From Haloferax namakaokahaiae (GTDB taxonomy: Archaea; Halobacteriota; Halobacteria; Halobacteriales; Haloferacaceae): a stretch of 64,000 nucleotides of DNA. Within the stretch, counting starts at the first letter, position 1. Each line of letters begins with the position of its first letter. Below are positions 1 through 6,778 of the stretch, one piece after another. Location: the NCBI RefSeq assembly GCF_042663225.1, contig NZ_JBHTAA010000001.1, forward strand, positions 744,001 to 808,000. The letters are read 5' to 3'. Made by a program: the position numbers and the translations under genes. The notes beneath the pieces were generated by a model, which saw only the letters and a program-made list of their open reading frames with translations, made no database searches and was not told where the DNA came from.

Positions 1-1
1 G

Positions 2-172
2 GGGTCGAGTGGGACCGATGCAGCAGACGACGAGCGGCCCTCGTCACACCGCGATGCCGGAACATCTGCGAGCGACGCATCAAACGAAGGGTCACGGGCG
101 GAGACCGAACACCCGGACGAGTCGGTCGAATCCACCTCGATAGACGAGGGCGAGTTCGAGTGGCTCTCCTGA
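2..172 (+). CDS. C-terminal end of an acidic hypothetical protein (5' partial)
   Basis: An open frame enters from the left edge and stops at TGA 170-172, giving about 56 residues. The fragment is rich in Ser, Asp, Glu and Thr and ends in EGEFEWLS. Composition is typical of a disordered, salt-adapted haloarchaeal protein tail. The body of the protein lies outside the window, so no function can be given. It converges on the leftward DUF7504 gene, with about 70 bases between the two stops. Confidence 0.55.
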   Translation, partial: GSSGTDAADDERPSSHRDAGTSASDASNEGSRAETEHPDESVESTSIDEGEFEWLS

Positions 173-243
173 CGAGTGTGAGCGCAGACTTTCTTCCTGA
201 CTACACACGCAGACTCTCCTCACAGTCCACGCCTCGGTGAGAC

Positions 244-1152
244 CTAGCGACGCGTGACAGACCCGTCGCCGTCGAATTCGAGCACTGCATCGAACAGCGA
301 GAAGAACGTCCGTACTGTCTGTTCGTCGTGGGAAGTTGGGTCGAGGTGGAAGTGTGCTCGACCGCCTGCTGCCCGGATTCGTTCGAGCAGGATATGTAGA
401 AACTGGAAGACTCGCTGGTCGTCGTTGACGGCGTTGATGAGGTTCGAGAGCGAGTAGAAACAGACGGTAACCGGTATTTCGTCGTCGGCACAACCGACCA
501 ACACTTTCGTCGTCAGGATGCCTATCCGACGGAGGTCACGCGGAGAGATTACCTTCAGAACATCCACTCGTGCGTCGTAGTCGCCGACCAGGTCCGCACT
601 CGTGAACCTTCTCGCGTCGATGAGGGTCTGCTGTTCGACCCCCTCACGTCGGGTATTACGGAGGATGTCGAGTTGCGCATCGAGTGGCGTGTCGATGAAA
701 ACCGAGAGCCGACGATGAGTCGTTCCCTCCGACGTCGGTTCCGGGACCATCAACCGTTCGCAGCAATGGAACGCGGCCTCGCAGGTCGTCGGTCCGACCA
801 GCAGAACGTTCGAGTCTTCGCTGGCGAACTCGACCGCGGAATCCACCGAAGCGTCGAACCCACCACTCGCTGACGACGCGTCGGCGTCGGTCTCATCGAA
901 ACTGAACACCGAAGAGGGTCGCTCGACCGATGGGCCTTCGTCGGACTCGGGACGTCGGTCACGAATGGAATCCGCGAGCGCCGACAGCGACGGAGCAGTC
1001 TCCGAGTCAGTACTACCGCTGGGCGTGTGTGCACGCGGTTGCGCTGTCGCTGAAGAACTCACTTCCTCGGCGAGTTCGTCGAAGAGCGACGAGTTCCGCT
1101 CGTCAGCGTTCGACGCGGACGAATGTGACCTCGTCTCGTCATGTCCGCTCAT
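244..1152 (-). CDS. DUF7504-type haloarchaeal protein
   Basis: About 302 residues from ATG 1152. The first ~110 residues are low-complexity and acidic (Ser/Asp/Glu), with no visible motif. The second half is an ordered alpha/beta domain: NVLLVGPTTCEAAF, then VFIDTPLDAQ, then VLKVISPRDLRRIG, ending in LEFDGDGSVTRR. This resembles the DUF7504 family, a RecA/KaiC-like fold that lacks a normal Walker A lysine. Function is unknown; a regulatory role is inference. The frame stays open upstream to 1278, but a TATA-like box 28 bases before 1152 supports a leaderless start there. Confidence 0.75.
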   Translation of the reverse strand: MSGHDETRSHSSASNADERNSSLFDELAEEVSSSATAQPRAHTPSGSTDSETAPSLSALADSIRDRRPESDEGPSVERPSSVFSFDETDADASSASGGFDASVDSAVEFASEDSNVLLVGPTTCEAAFHCCERLMVPEPTSEGTTHRRLSVFIDTPLDAQLDILRNTRREGVEQQTLIDARRFTSADLVGDYDARVDVLKVISPRDLRRIGILTTKVLVGCADDEIPVTVCFYSLSNLINAVNDDQRVFQFLHILLERIRAAGGRAHFHLDPTSHDEQTVRTFFSLFDAVLEFDGDGSVTRR

Positions 1153-1176
1153 GCGAAGTGATGGATAACGGAACAG

Positions 1177-1183
1177 ATAAAAT
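1177..1183 (-). promoter_or_regulatory. TATA-like box for the DUF7504 gene
   Basis: On the minus strand this reads TTTTATC, centred 28 bases before the ATG at 1152. That is the spacing expected for a leaderless haloarchaeal transcript. Confidence 0.45.
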
Positions 1184-1467
1184 TTTGTGTAGGTTGCGTG
1201 CTGCGAGGCGTCACCAACCCAGACACGGCGACGAACGGGAAGAGCGCGGGTATCGAGCCTATTCGACGCCCCTTTCACGAGAGTATCTGCGACACGGAAA
1301 CCAGCGTACTACGAACTCGGCAGTACGTCTGAACCGATCAACGACTATCGCCCGTCGAACGAGAGGCAAAACGCGGCCAGAGTGCCTGTTGGTAGGTCAA
1401 GGCACAATCTATGGACTCTGACCAGATTAACAACAAGTAGACCACATATTAAATCTACCGTTGGCAT

Positions 1468-1677
1468 ATGTCAGTGGGGTATGTCAGTGTCAGTGTCAGT
1501 GCCTTGGAATCGACGAGGGGTGTGCGGACCGCCCGTCGGTGAAAGACACTAGCCAATTCAGAGGAAGTCGAGACAGCCGTCCGGACGATGCGAATGGATG
1601 GCGAAGAGTTTGTGTACTCCCGGACAGAACAGGTGGTCGAACTAACGACGAAACGATTCGAAATCGTATCAGCGTAG
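1468..1677 (+). pseudogene. Possible gene remnant with an in-frame TGA
   Basis: Reading from ATG 1468 gives 24 residues, then TGA at 1540-1542. The same frame continues for 44 residues to TAG at 1675-1677. The second part looks protein-like (EEVETAVRTMRMDGEEFV, then RTEQVVELTTKRFEIV). The first part contains three tandem TCAGTG units (1484-1501). A TATA-like ATATTAAAT lies at 1446-1454. Either this is a short gene broken by one nonsense change, or a 29-residue ORF starts at ATG 1588, or it is chance. No family is recognised. Confidence 0.3.
1484..1501. repeat. Three tandem TCAGTG hexamers
   Basis: TCAGTG occurs three times head to tail here, with a fourth copy at 1471-1476. In the frame from ATG 1468 it encodes Val-Ser repeats. 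A hexamer would add or remove whole codons if it slipped. Confidence 0.7.
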
Positions 1678-1726
1678 AACAAAGGAGAGCCACATTCCCC
1701 CGTTCAATCTGCGATTCGCGCGACAA

Positions 1727-2074
1727 GTGGGTCAGAGAGCCACGCGGTTGCTCACCGGATGGACTCGAGAATCACCAGCTGTCCACGGACTGCAACTCTG
1801 TTTTCTGGGCGTTTCGGTCACCCTTCTCGCCTACTGCCTGTTCGTCTTGAACCGGCCTTCTGTCGGTCTTCCGGCGGCCGCGGGGCTGGTAACGACGATT
1901 ACTGCACTCCGACACGACGAACTCGGACAAGTGGGAGTACTCGTCGTCCTGTGGGTCATTCTCGGTGTCTCTCTCTCGACGACACGACTCGTGTACATCT
2001 TCCCCGCACTGAGTGCGGTCGTTATCTCGTACCTCGGGTGGGATACGCTTCGAATCGATACCGTGGAAACTTGA
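1727..2074 (+). CDS. Small multi-helix membrane protein, hypothetical
   Basis: 115 residues from GTG 1727; the nearest in-frame upstream stop is TAA at 1643-1645. The protein has at least three hydrophobic segments: around residues 22-42 (LCFLGVSVTLLAYCLF), 46-60, and 70-105 (VLVVLWVILGVSLSTT and IFPALSAVVISYLGW). It has a short polar tail. No family or active-site motif is recognised. It lies just before an AT-rich gene-free stretch in an accessory-looking region, so it may be strain-specific. Confidence 0.55.
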   Translation: MGQRATRLLTGWTRESPAVHGLQLCFLGVSVTLLAYCLFVLNRPSVGLPAAAGLVTTITALRHDELGQVGVLVVLWVILGVSLSTTRLVYIFPALSAVVISYLGWDTLRIDTVET

Positions 2075-2104
2075 GAGAGACTGACATCTTGGGGGAGTAT
2101 ACCT

Positions 2105-2465
2105 CTCCAAAATAGTATTGTTGAATATTTACAATATAGCTTATGAATGAAAGTATCTAAGTTCGGGGAGACTTGGTCAAAACAACGTAACACACCCAAT
2201 TACGCCAATTTTCAGTAGAGTAACCAGTGAGCCTTCTCAGAACAGGATAGTTTGCAAAAACAACGAGAAAAAGCGAAAATATTGTTGGAGAATTGGCCTT
2301 GATGGAGAGATTGGATGCATTAATAAAGCGAATAATGTCGGAATTTGCTAGAAAAGTTAGATAATAGAGCAGAATAGAATTGTGTCTAAAACACAAAATC
2401 GTCGCGTCAGATTTTGACTACATACTGCAAAGAGACAGAAAGCAGACAGTCATACAACCGTTCGA
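2105..2465. other. AT-rich intergenic stretch
   Basis: This segment is plainly more AT-rich than its surroundings and holds only short, unconvincing frames. It contains small inverted repeats, for example TATTGT...ACAATA near 2116-2137 and the hairpin at 2380-2396. It separates the rightward membrane gene from the leftward hypothetical genes. Base composition like this in a GC-rich genome suggests acquired or decaying DNA. Confidence 0.5.
2380..2396 (-). terminator. Hairpin downstream of the 2466-2858 gene
   Basis: TTGTGT (2380-2385) pairs with ACACAA (2391-2396) around a 5-base loop. On the minus strand it is followed by a pyrimidine- and T-rich run. It lies about 70 bases past the stop of the leftward gene. 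Confidence 0.35.
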
Positions 2466-2858
2466 TTACCGCTTTCCGAATCGGATTCCGTCTTCGACGA
2501 GTCGAAGGTTACGTTCGCGGTCCACGTGAGAAGCGAGCCAATCGTACGATTGGAGTTGCAGAATCAAGTCCGCCTGGAGATTCCGCCACGCAATCGCGTA
2601 GATGGGTGATTGGCCCCACGCACGAAGTTCGGGAATGAACTCGTCGTATCGCTCGTAGTGCGTTTCGAGTCGTTCGATTGCATCGACGACGTACGCTGCC
2701 GCATCAGCCTCCGTATCGGCGTCTTCGAGTGCCCGATTCAATCGCTGTTCGAGCCCATCGACTGCCTTCTGCATGTCCTGTGCTGCGGCCCCATCAGACT
2801 CCGGGAGCGCATCGATAATCGGCTTCGGGACGCCAAGCGAGAGGGGTTCGATTTCCAT
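2466..2858 (-). CDS. Hypothetical helical protein
   Basis: 130 residues from ATG 2858 (frame open to 2885). It opens with MEIEPLSLGVPKPIIDALPE, then a long predicted helical stretch (QDMQKAVDGLEQRLNRALED, then AAAYVVDAIERLETHYERY), and ends LVEDGIRFGKR. No catalytic motif, signal peptide or membrane segment is seen. It lies 60 bases downstream of a PhiH1-repressor-like gene on the same strand, so it may share that transcript. Function is not recognised. Confidence 0.55.
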   Translation of the reverse strand: MEIEPLSLGVPKPIIDALPESDGAAAQDMQKAVDGLEQRLNRALEDADTEADAAAYVVDAIERLETHYERYDEFIPELRAWGQSPIYAIAWRNLQADLILQLQSYDWLASHVDRERNLRLVEDGIRFGKR

Positions 2859-2918
2859 GGTATGTGGTGGGAGACCAGATGACAAAAAAGCGGCGCAGTG
2901 GTGGCCGAAGTCGCCGAA

Positions 2919-3227
2919 CTACTGGACTGACTCGTCGGGACTCGCCTCAGCGGCTTCGTGAATCAGTTCGAGGAAATCGACGTCGGGGTCTTTGTTCGCA
3001 CTTCGATACTGCAACGCGGCGACGCCCACCGAGGTGATTTCGTACAGACCCGAATTTTTCGCCGGGCCAACCCGCTGGGTACAGCCTAGTTCACAGAGCG
3101 TTCGGAGCCGAGTGTTCATGTACGTGCGTTCGCGGTCTAACGCCACCGCGAGGTTGACCGCATTGTTTCGACCATTCGATTGGAGATACCCCAGAATATC
3201 GAAGTCGGTTGGTTCTACAAGTTGCAT
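2919..3227 (-). CDS. Winged-helix regulator, PhiH1-repressor-like (copy 1)
   Basis: 102 residues. An N-terminal winged-helix domain is visible: DFDILGYLQSNGRNNAVNLA, then LDRERTYMNTRLRTLCELG, then RVGPAKNSGLYEIT for the wing. The C-terminal ~30 residues are acidic. Proteins like this are usually annotated as PhiH1 repressor-like, after the Halobacterium phage PhiH repressor. It is clearly homologous to the next gene upstream (shared DFDIL, ANSGLYEIT-type wing, RVGPA). An inverted repeat lies 20-32 bases before the start, so autoregulation is likely. The target is unknown. Confidence 0.75.
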   Translation of the reverse strand: MQLVEPTDFDILGYLQSNGRNNAVNLAVALDRERTYMNTRLRTLCELGCTQRVGPAKNSGLYEITSVGVAALQYRSANKDPDVDFLELIHEAAEASPDESVQ

Positions 3228-3246
3228 TTGTCTGGTATTTTTTGGC

Positions 3247-3259
3247 GCGAAAAATTCGC
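3247..3259. promoter_or_regulatory. Candidate operator upstream of regulator copy 1
   Basis: GCGAA-AAA-TTCGC is a perfect 13-base inverted repeat 20 bases before the start at 3227. It is followed by the perfect palindrome ATATCGATAT at 3261-3270. The position overlaps where a TATA box should be, which suits a repressor site. Confidence 0.4.
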
Positions 3260-3393
3260 CATATCGATATTCATACTACATACCAACAGTACATAAAAAC
3301 ACTGCCAGCGGGTGCTGACTATCAAAAGCGGGGAAAAGGGCGGCGGAGTGCCTCCGAAGGCCGCCCAGCCTCCGAAATCGTTCGTTTCAGTGA

Positions 3394-3696
3394 TTATTCG
3401 ACGTCGAACCGCTCGCGGACTTCGGATTCGACCAGTTCGTCGAAATCGACTCCTTCACTGCGATACTGGTCGCGGTGCGCCGCCGCGACCCTCCCCTTGT
3501 CGGTTATTTCGTACAGCCCGGAGTTCGGTGCGGGCCCGACACGCGTGAGGAGACCGTAGTCTGCTAAGATAGGAAGGCGTGTGTTGATGTACGACCGATT
3601 CTTGTCAAGGATATACGAGAGGTTTACTGCCGTATTTCGCCTCCCGTTTGAGAGGGCCTCTAGTATATCGAAGTCGGTTGGGACGGCCAACTTCAT
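3394..3696 (-). CDS. Winged-helix regulator, PhiH1-repressor-like (copy 2)
   Basis: 100 residues from ATG 3696. It shares its layout and many residues with copy 1: VPTDFDILEALSNGRRNTAV, then LDKNRSYINTRLPILADYGL, then RVGPAPNSGLYEITDKGR. The tail is acidic (DFDELVESEVRERFDVE). The two genes are a tandem duplication separated by 166 bases. A near-palindrome lies about 36 bases upstream of the start. It probably represses its own and neighbouring promoters, by analogy with the phage repressor family. Confidence 0.75.
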   Translation of the reverse strand: MKLAVPTDFDILEALSNGRRNTAVNLSYILDKNRSYINTRLPILADYGLLTRVGPAPNSGLYEITDKGRVAAAHRDQYRSEGVDFDELVESEVRERFDVE

Positions 3697-3731
3697 GAGT
3701 GCATGTTACCACCTATTGTTAAATAAGCAAC

Positions 3732-3753
3732 CCATGTAGGCCGGCTACAATGG
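3732..3753. promoter_or_regulatory. Candidate operator upstream of regulator copy 2
   Basis: TGTAG (3735-3739) and CTACA (3745-3749) flank GCCGG. The arms extend to CCA on the left and TGG on the right with one extra base. It lies 36-57 bases before the start at 3696. Confidence 0.35.
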
Positions 3754-3809
3754 CCAGTTTCTACAGAAAGAACGATTCGAGGCAGAGAATTAGAAGCTGT
3801 ATTTGAATC

Positions 3810-4079
3810 TTACTGCCGATACTCAAGCCCATCTCGCGCAAGTTGCAGATCTTCAAGGATTTCTTCGTGGAGAGCGATAGCGTCGTCGAGATATCGAGTC
3901 GTCGAGTCGGAGTTGCCACTCTCTCCGGCGTACTGTCGCGCCTGCAGTAAGTGCATCTCGAGTGCTCGTGACGTTGCATCGTTCGCAGCCAACAATGACC
4001 GGACAATCGTCCACTCGACATCGTCGTCATTAGGAAGTTCGTCGAATGGACTTCCCACCCCCTCATGTCGTTCTGACAT
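3810..4079 (-). CDS. Small acidic hypothetical protein
   Basis: 89 residues from ATG 4079; the frame is open to 4121, but the extension is rich in Tyr/Ile and unlike halophile coding. The protein is helical and acidic: DDDVEWTIVRSLLAANDATS, HLLQARQYAGE, then DDAIALHEEILEDLQLARDG. It has no signal peptide, membrane span or known motif. It resembles the helical protein at 2466-2858 in general composition but not clearly in sequence. Function unknown. Confidence 0.55.
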   Translation of the reverse strand: MSERHEGVGSPFDELPNDDDVEWTIVRSLLAANDATSRALEMHLLQARQYAGESGNSDSTTRYLDDAIALHEEILEDLQLARDGLEYRQ

Positions 4080-4302
4080 CACATACACAATGAACCTGTC
4101 ATCGTAATAAATAGTACACATAGTTGTCGCTCGACAGTTGGTCGAACGCTGTGCGAGAAGAGGATATACGCCCTATTTAACCCGGTTTTTTCAGAGAGAT
4201 TGGTCGATATCACACTTTTCTACCCGACGAGACGCTGCGCAGGTATGCCTCTCGAAGGGAGACGTGGAGCACTGCTCCGAGAGCGACCCGTCAAACGAGT
4301 CG

Positions 4303-6060
4303 TTACTTCTCTTCGACGTGCCGAATCTCGACGCCGATACCGCGCGTCGAGGAGACTAGTTCGGGACCGCTCATCTCGGCGCGTCCGATGGCGAACGCCT
4401 TCGGACCTTCGACCACGACTTCGTCACCCGGTCGAATCTCCTCGTCGGCATCGACGACACCGGGAGCGAGCACCGACCCGTGCGGGACGAAGCCGTCGAT
4501 TTCGACGACCTTGGTCGGCGCGTCACTGTCGTACCAGACCTTCGCGCCTTCGAGGGTGAACGCGAGCATCCCGTATTGGGGAACCATCGTCGCCAACTGC
4601 TCACCGTCGTCGTTCCAGACTTGCAGTTTGGGGTAGCGACTCGTCATCGAAATCTCGACGTTCGAGAAGAGTTCGTCGCCCGCACCGTCGCCGAACTGGT
4701 AGTCGGCGAGCGCCTTCACGACGTTGTCTTCGCGCTCGTCTCGGGAGAACTTCGGTTCGCCCGAGAGCGTGCTCATGAGGTTGCTGATAGACTCGGTCGC
4801 CGTCGGGTGGCCTTCGACGGTGTACTCCACGTCGAGGTCGAGGTCGTCTTCGACGCGCTCGACGATTTCCGTGTAGGCACCCGGCGGGACGTGCGCGATG
4901 ATTCGAGAGTACTCGTTACGCGAGAGATAGCGGCGAAGCACTTCCGCGACGAACCGCATCTCGTCTTCGGACCAGTCGCCCGTGACCACCGAGTCGTAGT
5001 GCTGGGCGGGGTACGTCAGTTCGAGTTCCTGCGGGACGACGCCGATAGGCGAGGTCATCGACACCATGTGGGCGCGGAACTGGACGGCCTCTTGGAACTG
5101 GCGGTGACTCTGCGACTCGCTGTAGGGTTTCTTCGCCGAACACGGAAGCAGGACGAGCGGGTTGTCGAATCGGTTTTTGTACCGACTCGTCACGCGGTCG
5201 GCGAAGCGCTGAATCTCCACGCGGTCGATGGACTCCTCCGAGGCCGCGGTGAGTTCCGAATCCCGAATGACGGGCGTTCGCTCTTCGATGTAGCCGTACT
5301 GCTGGTCGAAACGACGGAACGTCGCGGTGAGCCACTGGTCGTGGCGGGCCTGTCCCTCGACGTAGTCTCGAAGCCGACCGTCGCGGATGCGACGACGGAC
5401 CCGCGCGAGTTCGGCGGCCAGCGCGTTTGCGTTGTGTTCGGCACAGTCGGCGCGCGTGAACTCCTCGACCGACTGCTGGCAGGCCGCACAGGCACACGGC
5501 AGTTCGTCCAGGTCTTCGAGGAAGTACTCGCCGTCGGTGGTGAGATAGAAGCCTTCGAGACCACGTGCATAGGCGAGTTTCGCATCGAAGAGGTCAACGC
5601 CTGCGTAGGCGAGAATGGAGACGTTTCGCGGGGTCGCCGCCCCCGAGAGCATGAGCGCGCTGTCGGCGGGGAGCGCTTCTTTCGCCTCGATAATCGCGTC
5701 CCGGAAGGCGCGAGCGTGGCCGAGATAGCCCTGTGCGTCCGAGAGGATGTACGCGTCAGCGCCGTAGTCCTCGGCCGTATCGGGCGTGACGACGGCGGCG
5801 GAGGGGAACGACACGTCGGGGTACTCGACGGCGAACGACTCGCGGACTTCGTCGGCGGTTCCGGCGGGAAGCGACCGGTGTGGAAGCACCGTGAGCACGT
5901 CCTCCGAGCCGTCTGGAACCTCACGTTCGGCGGCCCAGAGGCTCCCGGCGTCCGCTATCACGTCGTCCACGAGTCCGGGCGTCGTCACCGACTCGGAGAG
6001 TCGCAACTCCCCGATTCGGGCGGCCCCGTCGCGGGCGTGAACCTCGAAATAGTCAGTCAT
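4303..6060 (-). CDS. arcS: Archaeosine synthase ArcS (TgtA2)
   Basis: 585 residues. ArcS acts on preQ0 at position 15 of archaeal tRNA on the route to archaeosine. The N-terminal half is a TGT-like barrel without a full catalytic set. A Cys cluster, CACAACQQS, lies near residue 190. The central domain carries the family motif PCSAKKPYS near residue 305. The C-terminal ~85 residues form a PUA RNA-binding domain (VPHGSVLAPGV, GDEVVVEG). These features separate it from the true transglycosylase TgtA, whose gene lies 8.5 kb to the right. The start ATG 6060 gives the expected MTDYFEVHARDGAARIG opening. Confidence 0.93.
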   Translation of the reverse strand: MTDYFEVHARDGAARIGELRLSESVTTPGLVDDVIADAGSLWAAEREVPDGSEDVLTVLPHRSLPAGTADEVRESFAVEYPDVSFPSAAVVTPDTAEDYGADAYILSDAQGYLGHARAFRDAIIEAKEALPADSALMLSGAATPRNVSILAYAGVDLFDAKLAYARGLEGFYLTTDGEYFLEDLDELPCACAACQQSVEEFTRADCAEHNANALAAELARVRRRIRDGRLRDYVEGQARHDQWLTATFRRFDQQYGYIEERTPVIRDSELTAASEESIDRVEIQRFADRVTSRYKNRFDNPLVLLPCSAKKPYSESQSHRQFQEAVQFRAHMVSMTSPIGVVPQELELTYPAQHYDSVVTGDWSEDEMRFVAEVLRRYLSRNEYSRIIAHVPPGAYTEIVERVEDDLDLDVEYTVEGHPTATESISNLMSTLSGEPKFSRDEREDNVVKALADYQFGDGAGDELFSNVEISMTSRYPKLQVWNDDGEQLATMVPQYGMLAFTLEGAKVWYDSDAPTKVVEIDGFVPHGSVLAPGVVDADEEIRPGDEVVVEGPKAFAIGRAEMSGPELVSSTRGIGVEIRHVEEK

Positions 6061-6165
6061 ACGGTGTCGTCAGCCCCCCACAGGCAATTACCTTACCTTC
6101 TTCGGGCGAGCGTGTGCGACCGAGTGACGCCCGAAGCCTTACTCCGTCGTCTCCCAATCAATCGT

Positions 6166-6645
6166 ATGAACGCCCCTGCCCCGTCGGATGCGCCCGAACT
6201 CTCTGGTCCGTGGGACCGCGAGCACGTGGACGACTTCCTTACCGACGTACGAGTGCCCGTCAGACTCGCCTGTCGAACCCCGAGGGACGACCTGTGGATG
6301 CTGTCGCTCTGGTTCGAGTGGGACAGTAAAAAATCGGAGTTGCGATGTGCGACGGCCGCGAGTGCCGACGTGATTGAGTTTCTGCGGGCACACGAGGCCG
6401 TCGCCTTCGAAGTATCGACCAACGAACCACCGTACCGCGGGGTTCGCGGACGGGGGGTGGCCGCGGTCGAACCAGACACGGACAAGGCCGTGCTCGGGCG
6501 ACTCATCGACCGCTATCTCGACGATGCGAACGACTCGCTCGCCGAGCGTCTCCTCAGTCCTGAACGCGACGAGGTGACGATTCGGATTCGTCCCACGAGG
6601 CTGCACACGTGGGACTTCTCGGGTCGGATGAGTGCACAGAGCTAA
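6166..6645 (+). CDS. Pyridoxamine 5'-phosphate oxidase-like (split-barrel) protein
   Basis: 159 residues from ATG 6166, divergent from arcS with about 105 bases between the starts. The pattern fits small FMN-binding split-barrel proteins: VRVPVRLACRTPRDDLWMLS, LWFEWDSKKSELRCAT, then VAFEVSTNEPPYRGVRGRG. The C-terminal part is RLIDRYLDDANDSL...IRIRPTRLHTWDFSGRM. This family includes flavin- or F420/haem-linked proteins, so the substrate cannot be named from sequence. The open frame upstream is only the antisense of arcS, so I start at 6166. Confidence 0.75.
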   Translation: MNAPAPSDAPELSGPWDREHVDDFLTDVRVPVRLACRTPRDDLWMLSLWFEWDSKKSELRCATAASADVIEFLRAHEAVAFEVSTNEPPYRGVRGRGVAAVEPDTDKAVLGRLIDRYLDDANDSLAERLLSPERDEVTIRIRPTRLHTWDFSGRMSAQS

Positions 6646-6778
6646 AAAGCTCAGAGGTGCCGTGCGGGGGTGGCTTTATTTCCCGCACGGCGTACGGAAA
6701 ACGTGATTGGCGGGCGATTCGGATGGTTGCAGTCGGTGAGAGGGCCGAGTGCGCAGCGGGGGGAGTGCCTCTGAACGC

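Larger units (their letters stand above)
1153..1726. other. Long stretch with no intact gene
   Basis: About 570 bases between the DUF7504 start and the small membrane protein. It holds the DUF7504 promoter, the TCAGTG repeats and the possible remnant at 1468-1677. No other convincing coding frame or RNA gene was seen. Confidence 0.5.

Noticed and set aside
2157..2396. 79-codon minus-strand frame in the AT-rich stretch
   Set aside because: No promoter, no family, composition explained by AT-rich DNA; kept only as an intergenic note.
4480..6165. Long plus-strand frame before the split-barrel gene
   Set aside because: It is antisense to arcS. Only the part from ATG 6166 has normal coding character.
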